Below, one piece after another: positions 1 through 7,069 of a stretch of DNA of 29,114 bases. Each line of letters begins with the position of its first letter. The first letter of the stretch is position 1. The stretch covers positions 1-29,114 of the forward strand of contig CAYXDX010000015.1 in NCBI GenBank assembly GCA_964463865.1, written 5' to 3'. Position numbers and translations under genes: made by a program. The stretch comes from Ferroglobus sp964463865 (GTDB taxonomy: Archaea; Halobacteriota; Archaeoglobi; Archaeoglobales; Archaeoglobaceae). The notes under the pieces were generated by a model that saw nothing but the letters and a program-made list of their open reading frames with translations, was not told the DNA's origin and searched no databases.

Positions 1-52
1 ATCCTGCGGCGTTCGGGGCGCCGTGACCCGAGTTCAAATCTCGGCGGCCCCA
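1..52 (+). tRNA. tRNA-Pro(CGG), 3' part (5' end outside window)
   Basis: The anticodon stem pairs CGGCG (7-11) with CGCCG (19-23) around a 7-nt loop, TTCGGGG. U33 is present and the anticodon at 14-16 is CGG, followed by G37, which is usual for proline tRNAs. The T-arm pairs 28-32 with 40-44 around the TTCAAAT loop. The 3' acceptor strand CGGCCCC (45-51) ends in discriminator A52, with no encoded CCA. The 5' acceptor and most of the D-arm lie outside the window, so the fold cannot be fully checked. A T-run follows at once. Confidence 0.88.
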
Positions 53-63
53 TTTTTTAATTT
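53..63 (+). terminator. T-rich run after tRNA-Pro
   Basis: Six T residues followed by AATTT come directly after the discriminator base. Archaeal RNA polymerase commonly terminates at such T-runs, so this may end the tRNA transcript or partly reduce read-through into rpoK. No hairpin is needed or seen. Confidence 0.4.
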
Positions 64-75
64 GGGGGGAGATCC

Positions 76-297
76 GTGAAAAAGCTGTTCCCGTTCGAGT
101 ATACGAGATTCGAAAAGGCGAGAATTATTGGAGCGAGAGCTTTACAAATAGCGATGGGTGCTCCCGTGCTGATCGAAACCGATAAAACTGACCCCCTTGA
201 AATCGCTAAGGAGGAGTTCGAAAGGGGGGTTATCCCGATAACCGTTAAGAGGAGGAGGAGCGTTTTTGTGTGGCTTCAGAGATACGACTTATTCTGA
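76..297 (+). CDS. rpoK: DNA-directed RNA polymerase subunit K (Rpo6/RpoK)
   Basis: Small RNA polymerase subunit, the archaeal counterpart of eukaryotic Rpb6 and bacterial omega, which helps assemble and stabilise the core enzyme around the largest subunit. The 73-residue length fits the short archaeal form. The conserved core ('YTRFEKARIIGARALQIAMG', residues 9-28) and the following 'PVLI...DPLEIAKEEFERGVIPITVKR' stretch are diagnostic. The start is GTG, preceded by a G-rich GGGGGGAG site at 64-71. It sits between a tRNA gene and eno, as in the conserved archaeal cluster rps9-rpoN-rpoK-eno-rps2, and is probably co-transcribed with eno and rps2. Confidence 0.95.
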   Translation: MKKLFPFEYTRFEKARIIGARALQIAMGAPVLIETDKTDPLEIAKEEFERGVIPITVKRRRSVFVWLQRYDLF

Positions 298-306
298 GGT
301 GATAGC

Positions 307-1509
307 TTGGTAATAGAGGACGTGTTTTACAGAATCGTTTTCGACAGCAGGGGGAAAGAGACAGTAGAGTGCGTCGTCGTAACGGAGGCTTCGATCGGTA
401 GAGCCATAGCTCCAAGCGGAGCGTCTACTGGTAGCGAAGAAGCCGTCGTTGTAGATCCTTACAAAATAGATGAAATAGAGGAAAGGGTCTCGAAAGCCCT
501 TGTAGGCCTAGACGTTTTCGACCAGAAAGAAATAGACAGAGCATTGAGAGAAGAAGACGGAACGGACAACTTTTCCAGCATCGGTGGAAACTTCGCGATA
601 GCGGCAAGTTTAGCAGCGGCAAAGGCTGCTGCAAACTACCTCGGATTAAAGCTTTACGAATACATTGGAGGAGCTTTCGCAAAAGAGCTCCCGTATCCTC
701 TCGGAAACGTGATAGGAGGAGGCGCTCACGCGGAAGGGTCGACCAACATTCAGGAGTTCCTCGTCATACCGGTAGGAGCAGAGAGCTTCTTCGAAGCTCA
801 GAGGGCAAACACGCTCGTCCACAGGAAAATAAAGGAAATTTTCAGGAAGAAGGGTATATTTGCCGCAAAAGGTGACGAGGGAGCTTGGGCAGCTCAGATA
901 AGCGACGAAGAAGCTTTCGAAATTCTATCGGAAGCTATCTCCTCAGCGGAAGACGAGCTGGGGATTAAGATAAGAATGGGTATAGACATCGCCGCTACCG
1001 AACTCTGGGACGGAGAGCATTACGTTTACAGAGACAAAAAGCTGACGAAGGAAGAGCAGATCGGCTACGTAGCCGAGCTCGTCGACAGATACGAATTGCT
1101 TTACGTCGAAGATCCTCTGCACGAAAACGACTTCGAAGGTTTCGCGGAGCTGACGAAGAGCGTTAGATGTATGGTTTGCGGAGACGATCTCTTCGTTACA
1201 AACGTCAGAAGAATAAAGAAAGGTATAGAGGTCGGAGCCGCGAACACTGTTCTTATTAAACCCAATCAGATAGGGACGCTAACGGACACTTTCGAAGCCG
1301 TAAAGACTGCAAAAGACTCCGGATACGACGTGGTCGTTTCTCACAGGAGTGGAGAGACCGAGGACGAGACTATCGCTCACTTAAGCGTAGCCTTTAACGC
1401 AACATTAATAAAGTCGGGTGTAGTTGGTGGCGAAAGGATTGCGAAGCTCAACGAACTCATCAGGATTGAAGATGAAGATGACATGACGATGACGAAGATA
1501 AGGTGGTAG
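307..1509 (+). CDS. eno: Enolase (phosphopyruvate hydratase)
   Basis: Interconverts 2-phosphoglycerate and phosphoenolpyruvate in cytosolic glycolysis/gluconeogenesis. At 400 residues it is slightly shorter than typical enolases (410-435). Active-site landmarks are visible: the substrate-loop His141 in 'GGAHAEGSTN', Glu150, Glu191 in 'GDEGAWA', metal ligands Asp227, Glu268 ('VEDPLHE') and Asp294 ('GDDLFVTN'), catalytic Lys318 in 'IKPNQIGT', the 'SHRSGET' loop at 345-351, and Lys369. The start is TTG at 307 behind GAGGTGAT at 296-303, which overlaps the rpoK stop. The N-terminal domain is divergent, but no catalytic residue is missing. Its 3' end lies within a few bases of rps2. Confidence 0.97.
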   Translation: MVIEDVFYRIVFDSRGKETVECVVVTEASIGRAIAPSGASTGSEEAVVVDPYKIDEIEERVSKALVGLDVFDQKEIDRALREEDGTDNFSSIGGNFAIAASLAAAKAAANYLGLKLYEYIGGAFAKELPYPLGNVIGGGAHAEGSTNIQEFLVIPVGAESFFEAQRANTLVHRKIKEIFRKKGIFAAKGDEGAWAAQISDEEAFEILSEAISSAEDELGIKIRMGIDIAATELWDGEHYVYRDKKLTKEEQIGYVAELVDRYELLYVEDPLHENDFEGFAELTKSVRCMVCGDDLFVTNVRRIKKGIEVGAANTVLIKPNQIGTLTDTFEAVKTAKDSGYDVVVSHRSGETEDETIAHLSVAFNATLIKSGVVGGERIAKLNELIRIEDEDDMTMTKIRW

Positions 1510-1511
1510 GC

Positions 1512-2126
1512 ATGAAAGGAAAAGTCGTGAGGGAGGAGGAAAGTTACGAGTATCTCGTTCCTCCAGACGAATACTTAGCGGCAGGAGTGCACATAGGAAC
1601 GCAGATAAAAACGGGCGACATGAAGAGGTTTATCTACAAAGTCAGACAGGACGGCTTATACATACTGGACATAAGACTGCTCGACGAGAGGTTGAAGCTC
1701 GCAGGAAAGCTTCTGGCGAGATACGAGCCGAGCAAGGTTCTGGTCGTCGCAGCGAGACAATATGGACAGAAGCCGGTAATGATGTTCGCGAAAGTGACGG
1801 GAGCGCAGTACGTGGTTGGAAGGTTCATACCGGGAACTCTCACGAATCCAGACCTAAAAGAATACAAGGAACCCGAGATCGTCGTCGTTACGGACCCGGC
1901 GATAGACAGACAAGCAGTTCTTGAAGCCACGGAAGTCGGAATACCGGTAGTGGCGCTCTGCGACACGAACAACAACACCGCAAACATAGACTTCGTGATA
2001 CCGACGAACAACAAGGGTAGAAAGGCTTTAGCCCTCGTTTACTGGATTCTCGCAAGAGAAGTTCTCAAGAACAGAGGTTTTACCGAGTTCCCGTATAGGG
2101 TCGAAGACTTCGAAGCCGAACTCTGA
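1512..2126 (+). CDS. rps2: 30S ribosomal protein uS2
   Basis: Small-subunit ribosomal protein uS2 (S2/SA family), placed at the head-body junction of the 30S subunit. The 204-residue length and conserved 'AAGVHIGTQ', 'ILDIRLLDERL', 'FIPGTLTNP' and 'DPAIDRQAVLEA...GIPVVALCDTNN' blocks identify it. A GTG at 1503, overlapping the eno stop, could also serve. I prefer ATG 1512 because AGGTGG at 1501-1506 sits about five bases upstream of it as a ribosome-binding site. It is the last gene of the rpoK-eno-rps2 group, and a T-rich stretch follows at 2131-2140. Confidence 0.96.
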   Translation: MKGKVVREEESYEYLVPPDEYLAAGVHIGTQIKTGDMKRFIYKVRQDGLYILDIRLLDERLKLAGKLLARYEPSKVLVVAARQYGQKPVMMFAKVTGAQYVVGRFIPGTLTNPDLKEYKEPEIVVVTDPAIDRQAVLEATEVGIPVVALCDTNNNTANIDFVIPTNNKGRKALALVYWILAREVLKNRGFTEFPYRVEDFEAEL

Positions 2127-2131
2127 AAAAC

Positions 2132-2140
2132 TTTTTTATT
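2132..2140 (+). promoter_or_regulatory. TATA-like box for the actin-like gene (leaderless)
   Basis: TTTTTTATT is centred about 27 nt before the ATG at 2163, which is where an archaeal TATA box would put the transcript start at or next to the start codon. No Shine-Dalgarno motif precedes that ATG. The same T-run could also end the rps2 transcript. Confidence 0.4.
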
Positions 2141-2162
2141 TCACGATTTTTAATCTCAGCTA

Positions 2163-3131
2163 ATGAAGTTTGTAGGGTTAGACATCGGGACGAACTACAC
2201 CAAGGTCACCAACGACGGCGAAAACGTTTTCGTGTTTCCGAGCATCGTAGTCTACGGAAAGAAGAGAGACTGGAGCCTGAAAGGGGAGGGCAAAAGCGTA
2301 TACGTCGGAGAAGAGGCGGCAATTTTCCAGAGCGTCGAAGACGTAGAAATTCTAAGACCTCTGCACGAAGGAAGGCTGATGCACGAGTCCTACATAGAGA
2401 TAGCCAAATACGCGTTGAAAAAAGCTGATGGAGACGTCATAGCCACCGGACTCCCTGTTAAATCGTCAAGAAGGGAAAGAGAAGAAATTACGCAAAAGCT
2501 GTCGAACGCTCTGAAAAAGGAAGTTATCCTGTTCCCTCAACCGGTCGGAAGCTTAGCGCACCTCGGATACGACACCGGCGTGTGCGTCGACATCGGATTC
2601 GGAACAACAGATATCGCGGTGATCGTCGACATGGAGTTTCTGAAGGGAGACACGCTCCTCATCGGAGTCGACAACGTATACGAGAACCTCGAACTCGAAA
2701 TACGAAACAAAACCGGCATAAGCGTAACTCCAGAAGAAATGACGAAGCTTCTTGTCGAGCAAAAAACTATCGGAAGAGTGAGAAGCGGCAAGAAAATCAG
2801 CGTTAGCTACGAGGACGTGAAAGAGGACTACGAAAGGTTGATGGAGGCTTGGGTGGACAGGATCGCGAGCAGGGTAAAGATGCTCATAGAAGGGCTGTCG
2901 ATAAGCGTCGTCGAGAATTTCGTGCTGTGCGGAGGGGGTAGCTCCCTCCCAGGAGTGTTCGAAGAATTTCAGAGACACTTCAGCGAAATTGGAGACATTA
3001 CAAGGCCCGAAGATCCGATTACGAGCAACGTAAAAGGGTTCTACAAACTCGCAAAGTTACTGTTTGGAGAAGAGAAAGAGGTTAAAGAGGAGCCGAAAGA
3101 GGAAGCGAAGAAGAAAAAGAAGAAGTCATGA
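2163..3131 (+). CDS. Actin-like ATPase (ParM/Ta0583-like)
   Basis: Member of the actin/Hsp70 ATPase superfamily, closest in size and motif layout to ParM-like and Thermoplasma Ta0583-like archaeal actins. Phosphate loop 1 is 'DIGTNYTK' (7-14), phosphate loop 2 is 'VDIGFGTTD' (142-150), and the adenosine motif is 'CGGGSSLPG' (256-264). A ParM-like 'SNVKGFYKLAK' helix follows at 288-298. Residues 303-322 form an E/K-rich, probably disordered tail. It overlaps by 4 bp (ATGA) with a ribbon-helix-helix gene, which recalls ParM with its adaptor ParR. A filament-forming segregation or cytoskeletal role is inference; a soluble sugar-kinase-like role seems less likely given the motifs. Confidence 0.8.
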   Translation: MKFVGLDIGTNYTKVTNDGENVFVFPSIVVYGKKRDWSLKGEGKSVYVGEEAAIFQSVEDVEILRPLHEGRLMHESYIEIAKYALKKADGDVIATGLPVKSSRREREEITQKLSNALKKEVILFPQPVGSLAHLGYDTGVCVDIGFGTTDIAVIVDMEFLKGDTLLIGVDNVYENLELEIRNKTGISVTPEEMTKLLVEQKTIGRVRSGKKISVSYEDVKEDYERLMEAWVDRIASRVKMLIEGLSISVVENFVLCGGGSSLPGVFEEFQRHFSEIGDITRPEDPITSNVKGFYKLAKLLFGEEKEVKEEPKEEAKKKKKKS

Positions 3132-3604
3132 AGGTTACCGTAAACGTGCCGCCGGACATCGAGGAAAAGCTGTTGAAGAAGTGTGAGGAGCTTGGAGTCT
3201 CTCCTTCCGAATTTGTTTTAGCGCTCCTCGAATGGTATTTTGTGAAGAGAAAGAAAGAACCATCGGGCGAGCTCGAAAAATACGCCAAGAAATACGGAAC
3301 GGAGAAAATGAACACTTGTAAGTTCAGCGACGGAAAAGTGTGCGCCCTCGAAGCACTGTCCGACTTAGAGAGAGAGGTCGAACCTTTAAACATCTACAAG
3401 TGTCTGTTCTGCACGTATTACGTTGACAGAAGGAAAGAGACGAAGAAGCCGAGCGTTCCCGAGATGGACATCGTCGAAATAGCCAAGCTCGCGGCGAAGC
3501 TCGTCGTGGAGAGCTACGGGGATAGACTCGGCTACGTTCCGGAGAAAAAGAAGAAGAGGGAGCTAAAGGACGAAGATGTTAGAAAAATTATCGAAAGCTG
3601 GTAA
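3128..3604 (+). CDS. Ribbon-helix-helix protein with four-cysteine domain
   Basis: 158 residues, family not named with confidence. Residues 1-40 look like a CopG/Arc-type ribbon-helix-helix DNA-binding fold: a beta strand ('KVTVNVPPD') then two helices with 'GVSPSEFVLALLEWYFV'. The middle carries Cys64, Cys72, Cys92 and Cys95 (C-x7-C-x19-C-x2-C), a plausible zinc or iron-sulfur site. The C-terminus is a charged helix rich in Lys/Glu. The start overlaps the actin-like gene by 4 bp and the end overlaps the next gene by 29 bp, so the three are surely co-translated. Role as a ParR-like adaptor is inference from context. Confidence 0.7.
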   Translation: MKVTVNVPPDIEEKLLKKCEELGVSPSEFVLALLEWYFVKRKKEPSGELEKYAKKYGTEKMNTCKFSDGKVCALEALSDLEREVEPLNIYKCLFCTYYVDRRKETKKPSVPEMDIVEIAKLAAKLVVESYGDRLGYVPEKKKKRELKDEDVRKIIESW

Positions 3605-4454
3605 AATCGGCGTGAACATAAACGGAGACCTCCCCGAAGAGGAGATTAAAGACAGGGCCGAAAAATTTTCCAAGCTCGTAAAGATAATCTGGATAGGAGA
3701 GCATCCCTTTTTCAAAAACCCCTTCGAAGTCGCAAAGCTTGTCGCTGAGAGTTGCGACTGCTTAGTCGGTTTCGGCGTCCTAACTCCAAGAACAGGAGTG
3801 GAAGAAATAAAAACATCTCTGAGAGAACTGAGGAAAAATTACGGAGATCGATTCGTCCTCGGATTGGCTTCCGGAGGCGTTAGCCTTAGAGAGTTCGAAA
3901 AGTTCGTCATACGAGTCAAAGAGTTCGAAAACTTCATTCTCTGCGGTGTGACGTGGAAGAAAGCTTTCGAAGTGGCTAAAAAACACTGCTGCGGCGTTCT
4001 TTTCAACCATGTCCACCCAGATCATATAAAAGCTTTCGCAGAGTTCGACGGCTTCAAAGCAGCTTACGGCCCTGCTTTAGTCTTTCCGAGCGAGTTCTAT
4101 CAGGACCTTTTGATAGCCGGTGCGATAGTAATGTCGACGAGCAAGAAGTTTCTTGAAGCGTTCGACTACTTGGAAGCGTTTAGGAAGATAGAGAAAGTTA
4201 ACGTCGAGGAACTAATAAAGAGGAAGCAATCCGGAGAGGACCTGAGTGAGGACGAGGACTTCAAAAAACTTGAAGAGAACAAAAAAATTATTCTCGAAAA
4301 GTTTACGATCTCCGGAAGCCTCGAAAATGTTCGAAATAGAGTGTGTGACCTGCTTGAGCTGTGCGACCACGTCGTCCTCGGAGACCCGTTTTTCAGAGAC
4401 GAAGAGTCTCCAGAAAAACTCAGCCTTTTGTTATCACGTCTGGGTCGATCTTAG
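3576..4454 (+). CDS. Luciferase-like (LLM) / F420-type oxidoreductase relative
   Basis: 292 residues with the character of the bacterial luciferase-like TIM-barrel family, which in archaea usually uses coenzyme F420: 'VKIIWIGEHPFFKNPFEVAKLVAE' near 35-58, 'GFGVLTPRTG' near 65-74 and 'YGDRFVLGLASGG' near 89-101. The C-terminal third ('SGSLENVRNRVCDLLELCDHVVLGDP') also fits. It is shorter than the usual 320-350, and the flavin/F420-binding residues cannot be assigned by eye, so cofactor and substrate are unknown. The ATG at 3576 lies inside the upstream gene, with AAAGGA just before it. Its 3' end overlaps the convergent UPF0280 gene by 35 bp. Confidence 0.6.
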   Translation: MLEKLSKAGKIGVNINGDLPEEEIKDRAEKFSKLVKIIWIGEHPFFKNPFEVAKLVAESCDCLVGFGVLTPRTGVEEIKTSLRELRKNYGDRFVLGLASGGVSLREFEKFVIRVKEFENFILCGVTWKKAFEVAKKHCCGVLFNHVHPDHIKAFAEFDGFKAAYGPALVFPSEFYQDLLIAGAIVMSTSKKFLEAFDYLEAFRKIEKVNVEELIKRKQSGEDLSEDEDFKKLEENKKIILEKFTISGSLENVRNRVCDLLELCDHVVLGDPFFRDEESPEKLSLLLSRLGRS

Positions 4455-5130
4455 CTTTAACGAGCTCTGGGATTTCTCCGACGAACGCCACAACTTCGTC
4501 CTTCACGACGAGAGCGCCTTCTACATATTTCCTGGCTTTTTTCCAGAACTCTTCGAGTTTTTCCTCTACTTCCTTCTTTCCGTCCTCCTCGGCTATCATG
4601 TTCCCGAGAGCCGTCGCGAACGCATCTGCCAAGCTTCCGTCTTCCGCTATTATCGTCGCAGCATCTGCGTATCCGAAGCTGACCGAGTGGCCTATTTTCC
4701 CACTCGAAGTGCAGATTGCAAACGCGCCATCTCTTGGCTCCACTTTGAATGCCAGCCCGACTTCTTTTCCGGAATATATTCCGACCGTGAGTTCCCTGTC
4801 TATCTTGAGAGCTATGTCACCACCGTTGTCTATCACCAAAAAGTCTACCTCGTCCGACAGCTTTTCCACAGCGTATCCTGCGATTGTCCCTGCTACTGCG
4901 GCCATCGGTCCGACTCCGGCTATCTTTGAGGCTCTACACATCCTCTCGACTACCTCGCCGGTGCAGTCGTACGGCTCGTAGGTTATTAAAAAAAATGGAT
5001 CGAGAGCTATTTTTTCTTCGATCTTCTCTCTCGCGTAAAGCATCAGACTCGAAGCTTTCTTGAAGACTTCTTCGTTTTCCGCGAGTATCGTAGCCACGGT
5101 CTCCTTGAATTTCAACCTGAAGCGCTTCAC
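4420..5130 (-). CDS. UPF0280 / COG2122 (ApbE-like) sulfur-assimilation protein
   Basis: 236-residue ApbE-fold protein of the UPF0280 (COG2122) family. Seen: 'GVGPMAAVAGTIAGYAVEKL', 'DFLVIDNGGDIAL', and 'SSGKIGHSVSFGYADAATIIA' followed by 'ADAFATALGN', the hallmark pattern of the family. COG2122 proteins have been linked with HcyBio/COG1900 and NIL-ferredoxin proteins in sulfide use for homocysteine synthesis in anaerobes, and here the three genes form one operon. Starts at 5181 (GTG) and 5160 (ATG) are possible. I chose GTG 5130 because it gives the GTGA 4-bp overlap with the ferredoxin gene seen repeatedly in this window, and a family-typical N-terminus. The exact reaction is not known to me. 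Confidence 0.82.
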   Translation of the reverse strand: MKRFRLKFKETVATILAENEEVFKKASSLMLYAREKIEEKIALDPFFLITYEPYDCTGEVVERMCRASKIAGVGPMAAVAGTIAGYAVEKLSDEVDFLVIDNGGDIALKIDRELTVGIYSGKEVGLAFKVEPRDGAFAICTSSGKIGHSVSFGYADAATIIAEDGSLADAFATALGNMIAEEDGKKEVEEKLEEFWKKARKYVEGALVVKDEVVAFVGEIPELVKAKIDPDVITKG

Positions 5131-5519
5131 TCCGGGAGTCTTAGAGCCTTTAACGGACATACGTTGACGCAGAACCCACACCTAATGCACTTAACTTCGT
5201 TCACGACTACCCTGTCCTCCTCGTCCTTACTGAAGACACCGGTCGGACAGACGCTTATACAAGCTCCGCAGTCGACACACTTTTCGCTTTTCTCTATTCC
5301 TTTCGTTAGCTTTCTAACTTCAACTCCGTATTTCCTGAACTTCTCCGCGACTCTCTCGGCTATTTCGTCATCGACTTCTACGACGATCTCTCCGTACCTC
5401 GGCTCGACCTTGGCCTCTATGATGTTTATGAGCGCGTTCTCCTCTATCGCCACCTTGGAGATTACCGGAGCCCTCACGGACCTCGAATCGTATTTCAAGT
5501 GCAGAAGCACGAAAATCAC
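5127..5519 (-). CDS. NIL-domain two-[4Fe-4S] ferredoxin
   Basis: 130 residues. The N-terminal ~75 residues form a NIL domain ('ISKVAIEENALINIIEAKVEPRYGEIVVEVDDEIAERVAEKF...GVEV'). A ferredoxin domain with two [4Fe-4S] motifs follows, 'CVDCGACISVCP' and 'CIRCGFCVNVCP'. This NIL/Fer architecture accompanies HcyBio in methanogens and other anaerobes, where it is needed for homocysteine synthesis from aspartate semialdehyde and is thought to carry the electrons (or help mobilise sulfur) for the reaction. It overlaps the upstream HcyBio gene by 4 bp and the downstream UPF0280 gene by 4 bp under the preferred start. Annotation confidence is high; its precise redox partner is inferred. Confidence 0.93.
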   Translation of the reverse strand: MIFVLLHLKYDSRSVRAPVISKVAIEENALINIIEAKVEPRYGEIVVEVDDEIAERVAEKFRKYGVEVRKLTKGIEKSEKCVDCGACISVCPTGVFSKDEEDRVVVNEVKCIRCGFCVNVCPLKALRLPE

Positions 5520-6997
5520 CTCGCGAGGAGTTTGCTCAAATCTTCGCTACTCACGACGCCGACAACCCTGTTGTCCTTGTCCACCACTGGAAGAGCCGAA
5601 ATTTCGTGCTGCTCCATCTTCCTCGCCGCTATTTCCACCGGCTCCTCCGGAGTTGCCGTTACGACTCTCCTCGTCATAATGTCTTCAACCCTGCCTACTC
5701 TTCCGCTCGCGACCGCCTTAGCAATATCCCAGCTCGTGACTATTCCTATGAGCTTGCCCTTGTCGTCGACTACCGGCAGGTGGTTTATCCCGTTGTCTAT
5801 GAGGACTCTCGCCGCTTCCTCTATCTTTGCATCTGGCCTTATCGTTATCGGCGGGGAAGACATCACGCTCTTGACGACCTTAATTTCTTTTTGCCTCATC
5901 GGTTTGAAAACTTCTTTTTGCGGAATCCTCTCTACCGGCATCGTTAAGAAGAATTCGCCTTTCTCTATCAACTTCTTCAGCTCTTCCGCGATCTTCTTGG
6001 CCATGTAGTAGCTTGACAGCGGAGAGACTCTGACTTCCTCTCCGTTTATCTCGACCTTTCCGCTCTTGAGCTCCGCGTAAGTGACCTTCCTGACTACCGG
6101 TCTGTCCCTTCTTGGAACTCCGAAGTCGATTATGACCGTCTCAATCTGCTCGTCCCTTATCGCCGTCGCCTTCGCCATGTCCTCATCGAGAATCGGGATC
6201 GGTATGCCTATACCGACGAACAGCGTCACTCCATATCCCGGAAACGTCGCGGCTCTCAAGTATTCCGGCTTCATTTCCTTCAAGTTGCCCTTGACCATCA
6301 GCGTTCCGTAAGGTGGTGCGTGCTGCGTCCCCTCTCCTATGACGTATCCCTTAGCTCCTCCAAGGAATATCCTCGTTCCGACGCCTATCGTCCTGTATTC
6401 TGGATCGTTGTTAAGTGGCGAAAGCTCACCGACTCCTGCATATGTGACGTTTCCGAAGTTCGGCAGGAGCGTGCCCATGTAAGTTCTGAGGACTCTGTCC
6501 GAGGAGTTCGTCGCCGCCCTGTATCTCTGGTAAGCGTTTCTCGGGTTCACCATCACCGCCTGATTGACGTCCTCCAAGCTTATCTCAGTCACTATTTCCT
6601 TTCTCGGATAGCAGTCGGTTCCGTAGGCTGTTGCTCTCAGCTCAACTTCCTTTCCCCTGACCAAGTCCTCGATTACGTGTGCACCTCCGTATTCCATCCC
6701 GAGAGTTTCGGACAGTTGCGTAACACCAAGGTAAGCGTCAACGGCTGCGATGCCAGTGTAAGCCTCAACGTCGTTAAGCCAGACCCTCTGCATTTTTATC
6801 GGCGGATCCGAGTGTCCGAAGTTGAAGAAGGCTCCAGAAGAGCACATCGCTCCGAAAGTCCCCGTCGTAACGACGTCGACCTCCTTTGCTGCCTGCTCAG
6901 GTCCAAGCTCGGCTACGATCTCCTTCATCTCGAGAGCCGTAACTACGTTAACGTTCCCCTCCCTGATCTTTTCGTTAATTTCCTCTACGGTCTTCAC
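5516..6997 (-). CDS. L-aspartate semialdehyde sulfurtransferase (HcyBio/DUF39) with CBS pair
   Basis: 493 residues: an HcyBio (DUF39, COG1900) domain at about 1-365, then two CBS motifs at about 373-430 and 435-490. The family makes homocysteine from aspartate semialdehyde and sulfide, bypassing O-acyl-homoserine chemistry. Conserved cysteines are visible: Cys52 in 'GTFGAMCSSGAFFNFGHSDPP' and Cys129 in 'YGTDCYPRKE'. The CBS pair suggests regulation by an adenosyl ligand such as SAM or ATP; that is inference. The GTG start at 6997 has no Shine-Dalgarno but a TATA-like box about 25 nt upstream. It heads a three-gene operon with the NIL-ferredoxin and UPF0280 genes. Confidence 0.92.
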   Translation of the reverse strand: MKTVEEINEKIREGNVNVVTALEMKEIVAELGPEQAAKEVDVVTTGTFGAMCSSGAFFNFGHSDPPIKMQRVWLNDVEAYTGIAAVDAYLGVTQLSETLGMEYGGAHVIEDLVRGKEVELRATAYGTDCYPRKEIVTEISLEDVNQAVMVNPRNAYQRYRAATNSSDRVLRTYMGTLLPNFGNVTYAGVGELSPLNNDPEYRTIGVGTRIFLGGAKGYVIGEGTQHAPPYGTLMVKGNLKEMKPEYLRAATFPGYGVTLFVGIGIPIPILDEDMAKATAIRDEQIETVIIDFGVPRRDRPVVRKVTYAELKSGKVEINGEEVRVSPLSSYYMAKKIAEELKKLIEKGEFFLTMPVERIPQKEVFKPMRQKEIKVVKSVMSSPPITIRPDAKIEEAARVLIDNGINHLPVVDDKGKLIGIVTSWDIAKAVASGRVGRVEDIMTRRVVTATPEEPVEIAARKMEQHEISALPVVDKDNRVVGVVSSEDLSKLLAR

Positions 6998-7016
6998 GGC
7001 ACTAACGATTTCTTTT

Positions 7017-7026
7017 AGTTATATAG
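7017..7026 (-). promoter_or_regulatory. TATA box for the homocysteine operon
   Basis: On the minus strand this reads CTATATAACT, centred about 25 nt before the GTG at 6997, so the transcript should begin at or near the start codon. The interval 6998-7069 between divergent genes is A/T-rich and may also hold the promoter of the plus-strand Cas4-like gene. Confidence 0.5.
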
Positions 7027-7069
7027 CATTTTCGAATTATTACGATACGTAATGCAGAAAAGTTAATAT

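Noticed and set aside
4246..4981. Two long plus-strand open frames (227 and 206 aa) opposite the UPF0280 gene
   Set aside because: They lie antisense to a well-recognised conserved gene, have low-complexity Ser/Thr/Phe-rich translations and no family signature.
6320..7018. 232-aa plus-strand open frame opposite the HcyBio gene
   Set aside because: It is the shadow of a clear DUF39/CBS protein on the other strand, with no start signals or recognisable motif.
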